A stretch of DNA of 64,000 nucleotides from Lentzea sp. NBRC 102530 (GTDB taxonomy: Bacteria; Actinomycetota; Actinomycetes; Mycobacteriales; Pseudonocardiaceae), in the NCBI RefSeq assembly GCF_030269365.1, contig NZ_BSTF01000006.1, positions 450,235 through 514,234 of the forward strand. The letters run 5' to 3'. Below are positions 1 to 8,722 of this stretch, one piece after another (position 1 is the stretch's first letter; each line of letters opens with the position of its first letter). The notes beneath the pieces are model-generated. The model searched no databases. It saw nothing but the letters and a program-made list of their open reading frames with translations, and was not told the origin of the DNA. The position numbers were made by a program, and so were the translations under genes.

Positions 1-1
1 G

Positions 2-676
2 GCGGATTCCGGGGTGCTGGGGAACGAGACGGCTCGGTCGGTGAGCATCCGGCGGTTCTTCGCGGACCACCCGGACGAGGCCCGGGAGGTGTTCGGGGAC
101 TCGCGGTTGCCGACGCTCGTGCAGTACGACCCGGGCAGCCGGTTCTTCGAGGTGCACGACGGGACGCTGGTGTTCAGCGCGGACGGCGGGATTCCGCTGC
201 TGCGGTACCGGATCGCCGACGAGGGCGGGGTGATCGGGCACGAGCAGATGCTGGAGATCTGCTCCCGCAACGGCTTCACCCCGCAGGACGGGCCGGAGCT
301 GCCGTTCGTGTTCCTGTTCGGGCGGTCGTTGTTCACGGTGTCGTTCTTCGGCGCGAACGTCTATCCGGAGAACGTGACGGTCGGGTTGGAACAGCCCGGC
401 ATCAGCGAGACGGTCACGGGCAAGTTCGTGATCGAGTCCGTCGAGGACGAGGATCGGGACCGGCGGCTCCGGGTCACCGTGGAGACCGCACCGGGCCGGG
501 AAGCCGACGCTCACGAGATCGCCGAGGCGGTGCGGGCCCAGTTGCTGAGGCTCAACAGCGAGTTCGCGCACTACGTGCCGGTCGAACGGCAGTTGCCCGA
601 GGTGGTGCTGCGGCCGCACGGCGATCCGGAGTACTTCCCGGTCGGCGTCAAACACCGGTACACCCGCCGGGCCTGA
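2..676 (+). CDS. PaaK-like phenylacetate-CoA ligase family protein, C-terminal part (cut by window start)
   Basis: The frame is open from the first bases, so the N-terminus lies outside the window. About 224 residues are visible. They match the C-terminal half of phenylacetate-CoA-ligase-like adenylate-forming enzymes: a stretch with LPTLVQYDP, then PLLRYRIADEGG (the conserved end of the AMP-binding core), followed by a small C-terminal lid-like domain. Family members activate a carboxylic acid as acyl-AMP and often pass it to CoA. The substrate cannot be read here. A possible internal GTG at 14 is not needed. The next gene, on the same strand, starts 65 nt downstream. Family assignment is fairly secure; the exact reaction is not. 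Confidence 0.75.
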   Translation, partial: ADSGVLGNETARSVSIRRFFADHPDEAREVFGDSRLPTLVQYDPGSRFFEVHDGTLVFSADGGIPLLRYRIADEGGVIGHEQMLEICSRNGFTPQDGPELPFVFLFGRSLFTVSFFGANVYPENVTVGLEQPGISETVTGKFVIESVEDEDRDRRLRVTVETAPGREADAHEIAEAVRAQLLRLNSEFAHYVPVERQLPEVVLRPHGDPEYFPVGVKHRYTRRA

Positions 677-741
677 AATGGTCGGCGAAGTGGCACCCCC
701 GGTAACGTTGTGCGTGGTGACCTGAGCCTGGGGAGGTTGCT

Positions 742-1722
742 GTGTTGCGCATCCACTTTTCCGACGGTGATCTGGAGCGGACGCAGGTAGCGGAAGGGGT
801 GGACCCGCTCTGGGAGATGGTGTTCAGCAGGCTTCGGCTGACCGAGCCGGACAGCGGCTTGTTGTTGCAGCCGTGGCTGCGCGACGTCCGCCGCAACGGC
901 GACCGGCAGGTGATCACGTCGGGCGTCCGGATGCTGTCCGTGCTGGCCCCGAAAGGCCCGTACTTCCCCGACTTCCTCACCCCGCCCGAGGGCGCGAACG
1001 GCCTGGGGAGCGCGCTCGCCGCGATCCGGTCGACCCCGCGGCAGCGGTTGCGGCGGGAGTTCGGGCGGCTGGCGGAGGTGCGCCCCACACCGTCGTGGAC
1101 GCGTCCGCTGGCGGCGGGTGACGGCGAGTCGCTGCTCGGCCTCACCGAGGCGCTCGCCCGCTACCACCGCGCGGTCGTCGAGCCGTACGCGGACGTGATC
1201 GACGAGGCCGTCGAGACCGACCGCGTGCACCGCAACGGCACCGCGTCCACCGCGGAGGACCTGCTGAAGGGCATGTGGCCGTTGATGAACTGGCGGCCGC
1301 CGGTGCTGGAGGTCCAGTACGCGCACGACCGGGACCTGCACCTGAACGGCCGCGGGCTGCGGCTGGTGCCGTCGTACTTCTGCCGCCGCACGCCGGTCGC
1401 GTTCGCCGACCCGGGCCTGCCGCCGACCATCGTGTACCCGCTGCACCACGACTGGACCTGGCAGCGGCAGCTCAGCAGCGGACGGCGCGACGAGCAGGCG
1501 CTCTCGGCGTTGCTCGGCAGCACGAGATCGGCGGTGCTCGCGGCCGTCGGCACCGGCGCCACCACGACCGAGCTCGCGGAACGGCTCGGCGCGTCCCCGT
1601 CGGCGGTCAGCCGGCACACGTCGGTGCTGCGGGAGGCCGGGCTGCTGACGACCGAACGGCAGGGGTTGTCGGTGCTGCACCAGCGCACACCGCTGGGGTC
1701 GGCGCTGCTCGGCCAGAGCTGA
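742..1722 (+). CDS. ArsR-type winged-helix transcriptional regulator with long N-terminal domain
   Basis: 326 residues starting at GTG 742 behind a GGGGAGG ribosome-binding site. The last 70 or so residues form a winged helix (TTTELAERLGASPSAVSRH, then a wing ending in QGLSVLHQRT) typical of ArsR-like regulators. The first 240 residues resemble the DUF5937-type domain often joined to such helices in actinomycetes. It probably acts as a dimeric DNA-binding repressor in the cytoplasm. No ligand-binding cysteines typical of metal sensors are evident, so a metal ligand is not suggested. Its target is unknown. The neighbouring lnt gene is convergent, ending about 107 nt away. Confidence 0.8.
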   Translation: MLRIHFSDGDLERTQVAEGVDPLWEMVFSRLRLTEPDSGLLLQPWLRDVRRNGDRQVITSGVRMLSVLAPKGPYFPDFLTPPEGANGLGSALAAIRSTPRQRLRREFGRLAEVRPTPSWTRPLAAGDGESLLGLTEALARYHRAVVEPYADVIDEAVETDRVHRNGTASTAEDLLKGMWPLMNWRPPVLEVQYAHDRDLHLNGRGLRLVPSYFCRRTPVAFADPGLPPTIVYPLHHDWTWQRQLSSGRRDEQALSALLGSTRSAVLAAVGTGATTTELAERLGASPSAVSRHTSVLREAGLLTTERQGLSVLHQRTPLGSALLGQS

Positions 1723-1828
1723 GGGCGCCGGGACGTGTCTGGAAGTCGGCTGCGGCACCGGTGTCCACACCGCGCGAGCAGGCGGCACGTTGATGCGCGT
1801 CGGAGTGCACCCGTGTTTTGTGGACGGT

Positions 1829-3304
1829 TCAGCGAGGGTGGGACGCCGACTCCCGTCGTGCTCGCCGTCGCGACCACCAAGCCACCGCGCACGCCCCCAC
1901 CGCACCCGCGGTGAGCAGCACGTGGAGCGCACCGCCGAACCGCGTCGCGAACGTCAGGTCCGTGCGCAGCGGCACGGTGCCCGTCATCAGGTCCTCGGTG
2001 AACATGCCGGTCGACCGCACCACGCTGCCGTCCGGACGCACCACGGCGCTCACGCCGCTGATCGCCGCGACCACGACCGCGCGGCCGTGTTCGATGGCGC
2101 GCAGGCGGGCCATGCCGAGCTGCTGGTAGGTCATCTCGCCGCGGCCGTACCAGGCGTTGTTCGTCGGCACCACCAGCACCTGGGCACCTTCGGCGGTGCT
2201 TTCGCGCAGCACGTAGTCGTAGGCGACCTCGTAGCAGATGCCGACGCCCACGCGGGTTCCGGCGACGTCCAGCACGCCCGGTGAGCTGCCCGCGTCGAGG
2301 TCGGGCTGGTCGGCGAACGGGGTGAAGATCCGGGCCAGCGGGCGCAGCGGGATGTGCTCGGCGAACGGCACGAGCTCCTGCTTCGCGTACGACTGGCCGG
2401 GGCCGCTCACCGGGTCCCAGGTGATGACGGAGTTCTGACCGTTGCGCAGCGCGCTGACGAGGGTGGGGACGCCCAGGTCGGCGATGGCGGCGTCGATCAC
2501 CGGGTCGCGGTCGCGGGTGCGGGTCGCGCTTTCCGGCCACACCACCAGGTCCGGGCGCGGTGCGGCGCCGCCGCGGATCTGGGCGGAGAGTTCGGCGGTC
2601 CCGCGCAGGTGGTTGGCGCGCAGGGTGGCGTTCTCGGAGAGCAGGCCGAGGCCCAGGTCCGGGGCGTTGCCCTGCACGACGGTGATGGTGCGCTGGCCCG
2701 TCTGGGCCTCCACGGAGATCAACGGCGTCACGGCCAGGGCGGCGACGACCGGAACGAGGGCCCACGCGCGGGTCCAGCGCGGCAGCCAGGCGGCGAGGCC
2801 GAAGCCGGTGAACACCACGGCGAACGTCACCAGCGGCGCGCCCCCGAGCACGGCCAGGCGCGCGAACGGGCTGTCCACCTGACCGAACGCGACGCGGCCC
2901 CACGGGAAGCCGTTGAACGGGATCAGCCCGCGCAGGGTCTCCTGCAACACGAACAACAACGTCGCCCACACGGGTGCGGCGGGCAGCGTGGAGACCAACG
3001 GGAAGAGCGCGCACACCCCGCTGATGAACAACGCCATCAAAGCGCTGAGCACCAGCCACGGCCACGGCCCGAAGTCGTCGCCCAGGAAGTGCTGGATCCA
3101 CCACAGGTGCGGTAGGAAGAACGCCAGCCCGAACGCGAACCCGAGTCCGGCCGACCGGCGCGCGCGAACGCCGCGCAGCACCAGCCACAGCACCACGAAC
3201 GCCGGCACGGCGAGCCACCACACCACCCGCGGCGGGAAGCTCAGGGCAAGTGCGCCACCGGCGAGCAGAGCGGCGCCGTAGCGCCCGAGATCATGCTTGC
3301 TCAA
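1829..3304 (-). CDS. lnt: apolipoprotein N-acyltransferase
   Basis: Integral membrane enzyme that adds the third acyl chain to the N-terminal cysteine of lipoproteins. The N-terminal half has about six hydrophobic segments; the C-terminal half is a nitrilase-fold domain with the expected triad in order: Glu in VVWPES, Lys in YAKQELVPF, Cys in GICYE. A final hydrophobic helix precedes a basic tail. I chose TTG 3304 because it overlaps the stop of the upstream mannosyltransferase gene by only 14 nt; a GTG at 3346 would lengthen it by 14 unlike residues. The pair looks translationally coupled. In mycobacteria Lnt activity is linked to polyprenol-phosphate-mannose synthase, so pairing with a GT-C mannosyltransferase is a sensible context. 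Several lipoproteins are encoded elsewhere in the window. Confidence 0.9.
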   Translation of the reverse strand: MSKHDLGRYGAALLAGGALALSFPPRVVWWLAVPAFVVLWLVLRGVRARRSAGLGFAFGLAFFLPHLWWIQHFLGDDFGPWPWLVLSALMALFISGVCALFPLVSTLPAAPVWATLLFVLQETLRGLIPFNGFPWGRVAFGQVDSPFARLAVLGGAPLVTFAVVFTGFGLAAWLPRWTRAWALVPVVAALAVTPLISVEAQTGQRTITVVQGNAPDLGLGLLSENATLRANHLRGTAELSAQIRGGAAPRPDLVVWPESATRTRDRDPVIDAAIADLGVPTLVSALRNGQNSVITWDPVSGPGQSYAKQELVPFAEHIPLRPLARIFTPFADQPDLDAGSSPGVLDVAGTRVGVGICYEVAYDYVLRESTAEGAQVLVVPTNNAWYGRGEMTYQQLGMARLRAIEHGRAVVVAAISGVSAVVRPDGSVVRSTGMFTEDLMTGTVPLRTDLTFATRFGGALHVLLTAGAVGACAVAWWSRRRARRESASHPR

Positions 3305-4733
3305 CGGAGACCCGAGACACCCGGCGCAGCACCAGGTACGCGCCACCGACCAGGGCGATCCCGACGACGTAGGCGGCCACCAGCTCCGGCACGCGCCCGC
3401 TGAAGTTGCCCGCGAGCGGCGGCACCAGCAGCGCGAACACCCCGGCGAGCACGGCCACGCGCGTCCGCCACGCGCCGGAGGGCAGGCAGGCTGCGAGCGG
3501 CACCAGCGCCCACAGCAGGTACCAGGGCTGGACGACCGGCCCCAGCGCCACGATCACGCTCATCATCAACCCCAGCGACGTCACCTCGGAGATCCGTCCG
3601 CGCAGCTGGCGGCCGACCAGCACCACCACCGCGCCGAGGATCAGCACGAGCCCCGCGATCCGTGCCGAGGAAATCATGACCTGACCGGTCTGCGGGCCGA
3701 ACACCGCACCCGCCAGATAACCGGGCCAGTTCGTCGGCGCCATCCAGCTGTTCACCTTCGAGGGCGTGCCGAGCGCCTGCACCCAGCCGAAACCGGTCTG
3801 CCCGGCCAGGGACGTCACGACCGACACGACCACGAACGCCGCCAGCATCGCGAGCCCGGAGGCCACGAGCCGCACCCATCCCCCGCCGAGCCGGCGGGCC
3901 AGCGCCGTGCCGACGACCGCGAGCGCCACCAACGCCGGCAACTTGACCTGCGCGCCCAGTCCGATGAGGACGACCCCGGCCGCGTACTGCCACCAGCGAA
4001 TTTCGGGCAACGCGTGCAACGCCACGACAGTGCCCGACAGCATGAGGCCGAGCATCAACGCGTCGTTGTGGACACCACCGATGAGGTGCCACAGCACCAA
4101 CGGGTTCATCACGCCCAGCCACAGCGCCGTGTTCTCCCGCACCCCGGCCATCTCGGCCAGCCGCGGCACCGCCCAGACCACGAGCAGCAGTCCGGCCACC
4201 GCCGCGAGCCGGTACAACCCGATGCCCGCCACGGGGTGGCCGCCGGTCACCCCGGTGATCGCCCGTTCGATCGTGCTGAACAGCGGCCCGTACGGCGACG
4301 GCGTCTCCCGCCAGTACACGCCGACGCGTGCGACCGCCTCCGCACTCGCGCCCACGGCGGGGCTGACCACGTTCGGGTCGAAGCCGTTGCGCGCCACCTC
4401 GCCCTGCGCCAGGTAGCTGAAGACGTCCTGACTGAACAGCGGTGGCGCGACCAGCAACGGGCCGCACCACCACGCCAGCGTGCGCCGCAGCCAGGACGCG
4501 TCCGGCCGGGAGCGGCCGAGCAGCGCCCACGTCAGCACGACCAGCCCGGCACCCGCGATCGCCACGCCCAGTGCCACCGCGCCCGCTCTCGCGCTGACCG
4601 CCCAGGCACCGGCGGTGAGCAGCAGCGCACCGCCGAACCCCGCCCAGCGCAACAGCTCCGGGGTGTCGGTGGTGGTGGGACGGAGGGTGACGGTCTGCAC
4701 GGGGTAGACAGTGCTTTCCGGACGGATCGTCAC
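3291..4733 (-). CDS. MptB-like polyprenol-phosphate-mannose-dependent alpha-1,6-mannosyltransferase
   Basis: 480-residue polytopic protein with about 11-13 hydrophobic segments. The first extracytoplasmic loop has FSQDVFSYLAQGE, with the acidic residue pair typical of GT-C glycosyltransferases, and ETPSPYGPLF follows; both are hallmarks of the MptA/MptB group. These enzymes transfer mannose from polyprenol-phosphate-mannose outside the membrane to build lipomannan-type glycolipids. Length fits the family. The start is ATG 4733. Its stop overlaps the start of lnt on the same strand, suggesting co-translation. The acceptor is not deducible; a related DUF2029-type mannosyltransferase is the main alternative. 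Confidence 0.8.
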   Translation of the reverse strand: MTIRPESTVYPVQTVTLRPTTTDTPELLRWAGFGGALLLTAGAWAVSARAGAVALGVAIAGAGLVVLTWALLGRSRPDASWLRRTLAWWCGPLLVAPPLFSQDVFSYLAQGEVARNGFDPNVVSPAVGASAEAVARVGVYWRETPSPYGPLFSTIERAITGVTGGHPVAGIGLYRLAAVAGLLLVVWAVPRLAEMAGVRENTALWLGVMNPLVLWHLIGGVHNDALMLGLMLSGTVVALHALPEIRWWQYAAGVVLIGLGAQVKLPALVALAVVGTALARRLGGGWVRLVASGLAMLAAFVVVSVVTSLAGQTGFGWVQALGTPSKVNSWMAPTNWPGYLAGAVFGPQTGQVMISSARIAGLVLILGAVVVLVGRQLRGRISEVTSLGLMMSVIVALGPVVQPWYLLWALVPLAACLPSGAWRTRVAVLAGVFALLVPPLAGNFSGRVPELVAAYVVGIALVGGAYLVLRRVSRVSVEQA

Positions 4734-4799
4734 GCGTCCGGCTGTGGTCGCGTCCCGGGTACTACTTCAGGATGATCTTTTTTCAACCCGCGTCCTCGC

Positions 4800-6362
4800 T
4801 CAACTTCCGGCGAAGTCGTGCGTCATCCACACGGTGCCTTTCGCGTCGCGGACGACGACGATGCCGATGCGCGTGGACGACCTGCTGAGGATGTTCTTGC
4901 GGTGGCCGTCGTTCGGCGGCTTCTCGTCGATCATGCCCTGGGTGAGGCCGAGCGCCATCTTGGAGATCGACTCGACGTCGTCCTTGACCGGACCGCCCAT
5001 GCCGACGTTCTCCGCGACGGAACTCCACTTCACGCCGGCCGCGCTGCTGCGTTCACCCAGGCCGCTCTCGCCGGGGCACTGGTGTGACAGGCCGCAGTCG
5101 TTGCTCATCATCGCCCTGGTGTGCCGATCGGCGGCCACGACCAGTGCCGGATCGACCGACAACGGGGGCAGGCCGGCCGCGGCACGGGTGTCGTTGATCA
5201 AAGCCAGGACGCGTTCCTCGGCTGTCGCGACCTTGACCTGCTGCGGGGCCTGCGTGGTCGTGGTCGTCGTCGTAGTGGTCGTTGCAGTCGTGGTGCCGGC
5301 CGACGACGACGTGGGTGCCGCGCTCGACAGTTCCGTGGAGGACACGAGAGTCGTCGGCGGCGGGGTGTTCGGCACGGCGATAGCCGCCGGTGGGTCGGAC
5401 GGGAACAGCACGATCGTGCCGACCACACCGACGAGCGCGCACACTGCGGCCGCGCCCGCCACCGCGAGCACCGGCTTTCCGGCGAGCTTCGCGAACACGC
5501 CCACCGGTTCGGCGAGGTGCGCCGGCGCCTCGACGGCGTGCGCCACGAGTTCGGGCGTCACGTCGCCGAGGTTCTCCAGCAGGCGCGGCAGGTAGGCGGC
5601 AGGGACGACGAGCAGCGCCGCACCGGTGAGGATCCGCTCGACCGGCATCGCGTCGTCGACGCCGCGGCCGCACCGCCCGCAGTCGTCCACGTGCCGCAGG
5701 AGTCGCTTGCGCCACAACGGGGTGGGTTCGCCGTTCCAGCCCTGCGCAGCCCGGTCGAGGCCGGCGCAGCGCGGTTCCACCGACAGGGCGCGCACCAGGT
5801 GCCGGATCGTTTCGAGGCGGCCCTTGAGCCTGCTGACCCGCACGGTGACGGCGTGCGCGCCCAGGTCGAGCGCGTCGGTGACCTCGGCCCTGGTGAGCTG
5901 ACCGACGCGTTCGAGCGTCCACAGCGCCAGCAGTTCGCGGTCGGCCGGGTCGAGCCACCGCGCGGCCTCGTCGACCTCGCGGCGTTGCTGGGCGAAGTGC
6001 AGGCGGGACAACGCGGTCTCCACGAACTCGGCGCCGGGGTCGGCCCGGTCGTACTCCTCCAGCGGCGCGGGGGCGAGGTCGCGGCGGCGGTGGTGCTCGC
6101 GGACCTGGTTGATCGTGACGGCCACCAGCCAGGACCGGAACCGGTCCGGTTCCCGCAGCGCGTCGATGCCGCGGATCACGCGGACCATCGTCTCCTGCAC
6201 CACGTCGTCGACCTCGGCGTCGGCGTGCAACGCCCGGCCGGCGACGTTGTAGACCAGCGGCAGGCACCCCGCGACCACGGCGTCGAGCGCCGTCCGATCA
6301 CCGGTCCGCGCGGCCTCCACCTGCTCCGCGTCCACCTGCCCCAGCCACTCCCGACCCGTCAC
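4800..6362 (-). CDS. membrane-tethered ECF sigma factor fused to ZAS-like motif, Ser/Thr linker and extracellular CAP/SCP domain
   Basis: 520 residues from GTG 6362 (a longer GTG start at 6419 adds 19 residues). Order: sigma region 2 (about 20-90, with DVVQET and DRFRSWL), sigma region 4 (about 135-190), then H224-x3-C228-x2-C231, which matches the zinc anti-sigma motif Hx3CxxC; one transmembrane helix (about 299-320); a Pro/Ser/Thr linker with ten consecutive Thr (361-370); and a CAP/SCP domain (about 380-520) with HTRAMMSNDCGLSH, VAENVG and DGHRKNIL. The sigma part should face the cytoplasm and the CAP part the cell exterior. Seen directly: the fusion, the motif and the helix. Inferred: one polypeptide senses an outside condition and controls its own sigma module, perhaps by proteolysis. 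No separate anti-sigma gene is adjacent. A sequencing-induced fusion is unlikely because codon use is uniform. Confidence 0.85.
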   Translation of the reverse strand: MTGREWLGQVDAEQVEAARTGDRTALDAVVAGCLPLVYNVAGRALHADAEVDDVVQETMVRVIRGIDALREPDRFRSWLVAVTINQVREHHRRRDLAPAPLEEYDRADPGAEFVETALSRLHFAQQRREVDEAARWLDPADRELLALWTLERVGQLTRAEVTDALDLGAHAVTVRVSRLKGRLETIRHLVRALSVEPRCAGLDRAAQGWNGEPTPLWRKRLLRHVDDCGRCGRGVDDAMPVERILTGAALLVVPAAYLPRLLENLGDVTPELVAHAVEAPAHLAEPVGVFAKLAGKPVLAVAGAAAVCALVGVVGTIVLFPSDPPAAIAVPNTPPPTTLVSSTELSSAAPTSSSAGTTTATTTTTTTTTTQAPQQVKVATAEERVLALINDTRAAAGLPPLSVDPALVVAADRHTRAMMSNDCGLSHQCPGESGLGERSSAAGVKWSSVAENVGMGGPVKDDVESISKMALGLTQGMIDEKPPNDGHRKNILSRSSTRIGIVVVRDAKGTVWMTHDFAGS

Positions 6363-6456
6363 TTCCGCACCCTTCGCCGACCGAGTTCCTCTACGCCATG
6401 GGAGACCGGCGAGTCTCACCTCAGGTCACAGAAACAGGGGCGATAGGTGATCCAGG

Positions 6457-7227
6457 TCACACAGCGACGACCGCCACTCCGGTCCGCCCGCCGTCGACGT
6501 CCAGCACGATGCCGTGCACGAACTCCGCGTCGTCGGAGGCCAGGTAGACCGCCGCTCGCGCGATCGCGTCCGGCCGTCCCGCCTCCCCCGCGGGCGTGCC
6601 GCGCATCATCACGTTCGAGACGCCGCGGATCTCGTCGTCCCACTCGTCCGAGGCGATGACGCCCGGCGAGATGGCGTTGACCCGGACGCCCCGCGAGCCG
6701 AACTCCGACGCCCACGCGCGGGTCAGCGTCTCCATCGCACCCTTGGTCGAGCTGTACACGGAGCCGCGGTGCACGCCGAGGCGGGTGATCCACGAGCCGA
6801 GGTTGACGATCGTGCCGCCACCCGCGTCGATCATGCCGGGGACCAGGGCCTGCGTCAGGAAGAAAGGCGCCTTCACGTTGACGTCGTAGATGCGGTCGTA
6901 CGTGTCCTCGTCGGTGTCGAGAGTGCCCGGCGACGGGTAGATGCCGGCGTTGTTCACGAGGACGTCGACACGGCCGCCGAGCAGCGACCGCGCCTCTTCG
7001 GCGAGCGCCCTGCTCGCGGCGAGGGAGCCGTCGAGGTCGGCGCGGGCGAAGTCGGCCTTGCCGCCGTCGGCGCGGATCTGCGCGACGACCTCCGCGCCGC
7101 GCGCCTCGTTGCGGCCGGAGACGACGACGTGCGCGCCTTCCTGGGCGAAGGCGATCGCGATCGCGCGGCCGATGTTGCTGGTGGAACCGGTGATGAGGGC
7201 GGTCCTGCCCTGCAGTCGTTGTGCCAT
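6457..7227 (-). CDS. SDR-family NAD(P)-dependent oxidoreductase
   Basis: Classical short-chain dehydrogenase of 256 residues. It has a TGSTSNIG nucleotide-binding turn, NNAG, a catalytic Ser in NLGSW, Tyr-Lys as YSSTK, and a C-terminal region ending in VDGGRTG. The start is ATG 7227; a GTG 36 nt upstream would precede the conserved N-terminus and run into the operator. It lies downstream of a TetR gene on the same strand, with a TGGAC-N6-GTCCA palindrome between them, so it is probably the regulator's target. The substrate is unknown. Its chain length and Rossmann core fit reductases of small carbonyls or quinone-type compounds. Confidence 0.88.
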   Translation of the reverse strand: MAQRLQGRTALITGSTSNIGRAIAIAFAQEGAHVVVSGRNEARGAEVVAQIRADGGKADFARADLDGSLAASRALAEEARSLLGGRVDVLVNNAGIYPSPGTLDTDEDTYDRIYDVNVKAPFFLTQALVPGMIDAGGGTIVNLGSWITRLGVHRGSVYSSTKGAMETLTRAWASEFGSRGVRVNAISPGVIASDEWDDEIRGVSNVMMRGTPAGEAGRPDAIARAAVYLASDDAEFVHGIVLDVDGGRTGVAVVAV

Positions 7228-7249
7228 GCGTTCGAAGCTAGGAGCACAA

Positions 7250-7271
7250 TTTTGGACCCGCAAGTCCAGAA
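7250..7271. promoter_or_regulatory. putative TetR operator between tetR and SDR genes
   Basis: Imperfect palindrome TTTTGGAC-ccgcaa-GTCCAGAA directly after the tetR stop and 22 nt before the SDR start. The same core, TRGAC-N6-GTCCA, recurs at 7877-7892 in the tetR/glyoxalase promoter. Two copies flanking one regulator gene suggest autoregulation plus control of both neighbours. Binding is inferred. Confidence 0.55.
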
Positions 7272-7273
7272 CT

Positions 7274-7855
7274 TCAGCTGCGGAGGTGGTCGACGAGCAC
7301 GTCGAGAACGGCCTCGAGGTGGGCGGCGCTGCCGGTCGAGCGGAGCACCTGCACGCCGCCCTGGATGCCCGCGATCAGCGCCGCCGACATGCGGTCGGCG
7401 TCCACCCCGGCCCGCACCAGGCCGGCCTCCTGCATGTCCAGCACTCCTCGGCGCAGCTCGGCCTGCCACCGGGCGAGCAACGTGCTGATCACCTCGTGGG
7501 CGCCCGGCGTGCCGCCCAGTTCGTTCATCAGGACCCCCAGCGGGCAGCTGCGGCCCTGGGCCCGGTAGCGCGCCACCACGGCGTCCCGCCAGCGTTCCCA
7601 CGCGGTCCACGAGGTCAGCGCGCCGAGGTGCGGGCGCTGGTCGGCGAGCACCCGGTCGGCCTCGAACCGCGCGACGGCGAGGAAGAGCTCCTCCTTGCCG
7701 TCCGGGAAGTAGTGGAAGATCTGCCCCTTGCTGGTGCCCGTGATCGCCCTGATGTCGTCCAGGGTCACGCCGCCTGCGTCGTCGCTGCGCAGGTGCGCGG
7801 CCGCGCCCTCGATGATGCGTTGCCGGGTCGCCTGGCCCTTCGCGGTGAGCTTCAC
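7274..7855 (-). CDS. TetR/AcrR-family transcriptional regulator
   Basis: 193-residue regulator. The N-terminal helix-turn-helix spans about 9-55 (RQRIIEGAAAHL, TLDDIRAITGTSKGQIFHYF), and the rest is an all-alpha ligand domain resembling TetR_C regulators that carry SCPLG near the first inducer helix (here GRSCPLGVLMNEL). GTG 7855 was chosen because GAGG lies just upstream and the HTH starts at the usual distance; a TACCTT -10 box at 7868-7863 is seven nt away, so the message could also be leaderless. It is divergent from the glyoxalase-fold gene and upstream of an SDR, and both promoters carry a shared palindrome. Confidence 0.88.
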   Translation of the reverse strand: MKLTAKGQATRQRIIEGAAAHLRSDDAGGVTLDDIRAITGTSKGQIFHYFPDGKEELFLAVARFEADRVLADQRPHLGALTSWTAWERWRDAVVARYRAQGRSCPLGVLMNELGGTPGAHEVISTLLARWQAELRRGVLDMQEAGLVRAGVDADRMSAALIAGIQGGVQVLRSTGSAAHLEAVLDVLVDHLRS

Positions 7856-7876
7856 GAACCTCAAGGTAAGGCTTTC

Positions 7877-7902
7877 TAGACCAGCCGGTCCACTCCTACA
7901 AT
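7877..7902 (+). promoter_or_regulatory. promoter of VOC gene with TetR operator
   Basis: TAGAC-N6-GTCCA (7877-7892) lies just before a TACAAT -10 box (7897-7902). The ATG at 7910 is seven nt after the -10, which would give a leaderless transcript. The palindrome shares its core with 7250-7271, so the adjacent TetR protein is the likely ligand of both. Confidence 0.5.
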
Positions 7903-7909
7903 CGATCTC

Positions 7910-8722
7910 ATGATCATCCAACCGGGGCATCCGTGCTGGGTCGAGCTCGCCACGAACGACACCGAACGCAGCACGCGGTTCTACGAGACCGTGTTCGGCT
8001 GGAAGCACCACTGGACGCGGGACGACGCGGGGCGGGACTACGCGGTCGCGCTGCTGGACGGCGAGCCCGTCGCCGGTGTCCGCCCGCTGGACCGCGCCAC
8101 CCTGGACTGGACGCCCTACCTGGCCGTCGCCGACCTGGCCAGGACGAGCGACCGGGTGCGCGCGCTCGGCGGCAAGGTGCTGGAGTCCGACCCGCGGACC
8201 GTCCCCGGTCTCGTGGCCAAGGTCCTGGTCGACGACCCGAGCGGGGCGACCGTCGGGATCGCCCAGCCCGTCGACGGCGGAGGGTTCACCGCGGGCGTTC
8301 CCGGCGCGCTCGTGTGGCTCGAGTTCGTCACCCGCGGCCCGCGCCAGGCCGACCCGTTCTACCGCGCGCTCTTCGGCTACCGGCAGCAGCAGGTGGGCGA
8401 CGGCAAGGCAGTCGACCACGTCGTCTACTCCACCGGCGGCGACACCGTGATCGGCCGCGTCCGGATGGCACCGGACACCCCCGCCACCGTGCCCCCGCGC
8501 TGGATCGCACACTTCGCCGTCCCGGCCGGCCTGGACTTCACCGAGACGCTCAACCGGGCCCGCACCGCGGGCGCGCGCCTGCGGTTCCAGCCCTACCCCT
8601 CTCCCCTGGGCCAGGTGGCGGTGCTCGCCGATCCCACCGGCACCCGGTTCGCGATCATCGACCCGGACCTGGCCTCGGACTGGGACACCGCCTCACCGGC
8701 CGACGACCCCTACGACGACTAA
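7910..8722 (+). CDS. VOC-superfamily protein with two glyoxalase-type domains
   Basis: 270 residues with two tandem vicinal-oxygen-chelate modules (about 5-120 and 130-255), each with the beta-alpha-beta-beta-beta pattern. Examples are GHPCWVELATNDTERSTRFY and ALVWLEFVTRGPRQADPFY, and the modules end in VDDPSGATVGIAQP and LADPTGTRFAIIDP. Such twin-domain proteins include antibiotic-binding and glyoxalase-like members; many actinomycete ones are annotated as putative hydroxylases. The chelating residues cannot be fixed by eye, so no reaction is assigned. The start is ATG 7910, probably leaderless. Divergent TetR control suggests a chemical-stress or detoxification role, which is an inference. 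Confidence 0.85.
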   Translation: MIIQPGHPCWVELATNDTERSTRFYETVFGWKHHWTRDDAGRDYAVALLDGEPVAGVRPLDRATLDWTPYLAVADLARTSDRVRALGGKVLESDPRTVPGLVAKVLVDDPSGATVGIAQPVDGGGFTAGVPGALVWLEFVTRGPRQADPFYRALFGYRQQQVGDGKAVDHVVYSTGGDTVIGRVRMAPDTPATVPPRWIAHFAVPAGLDFTETLNRARTAGARLRFQPYPSPLGQVAVLADPTGTRFAIIDPDLASDWDTASPADDPYDD

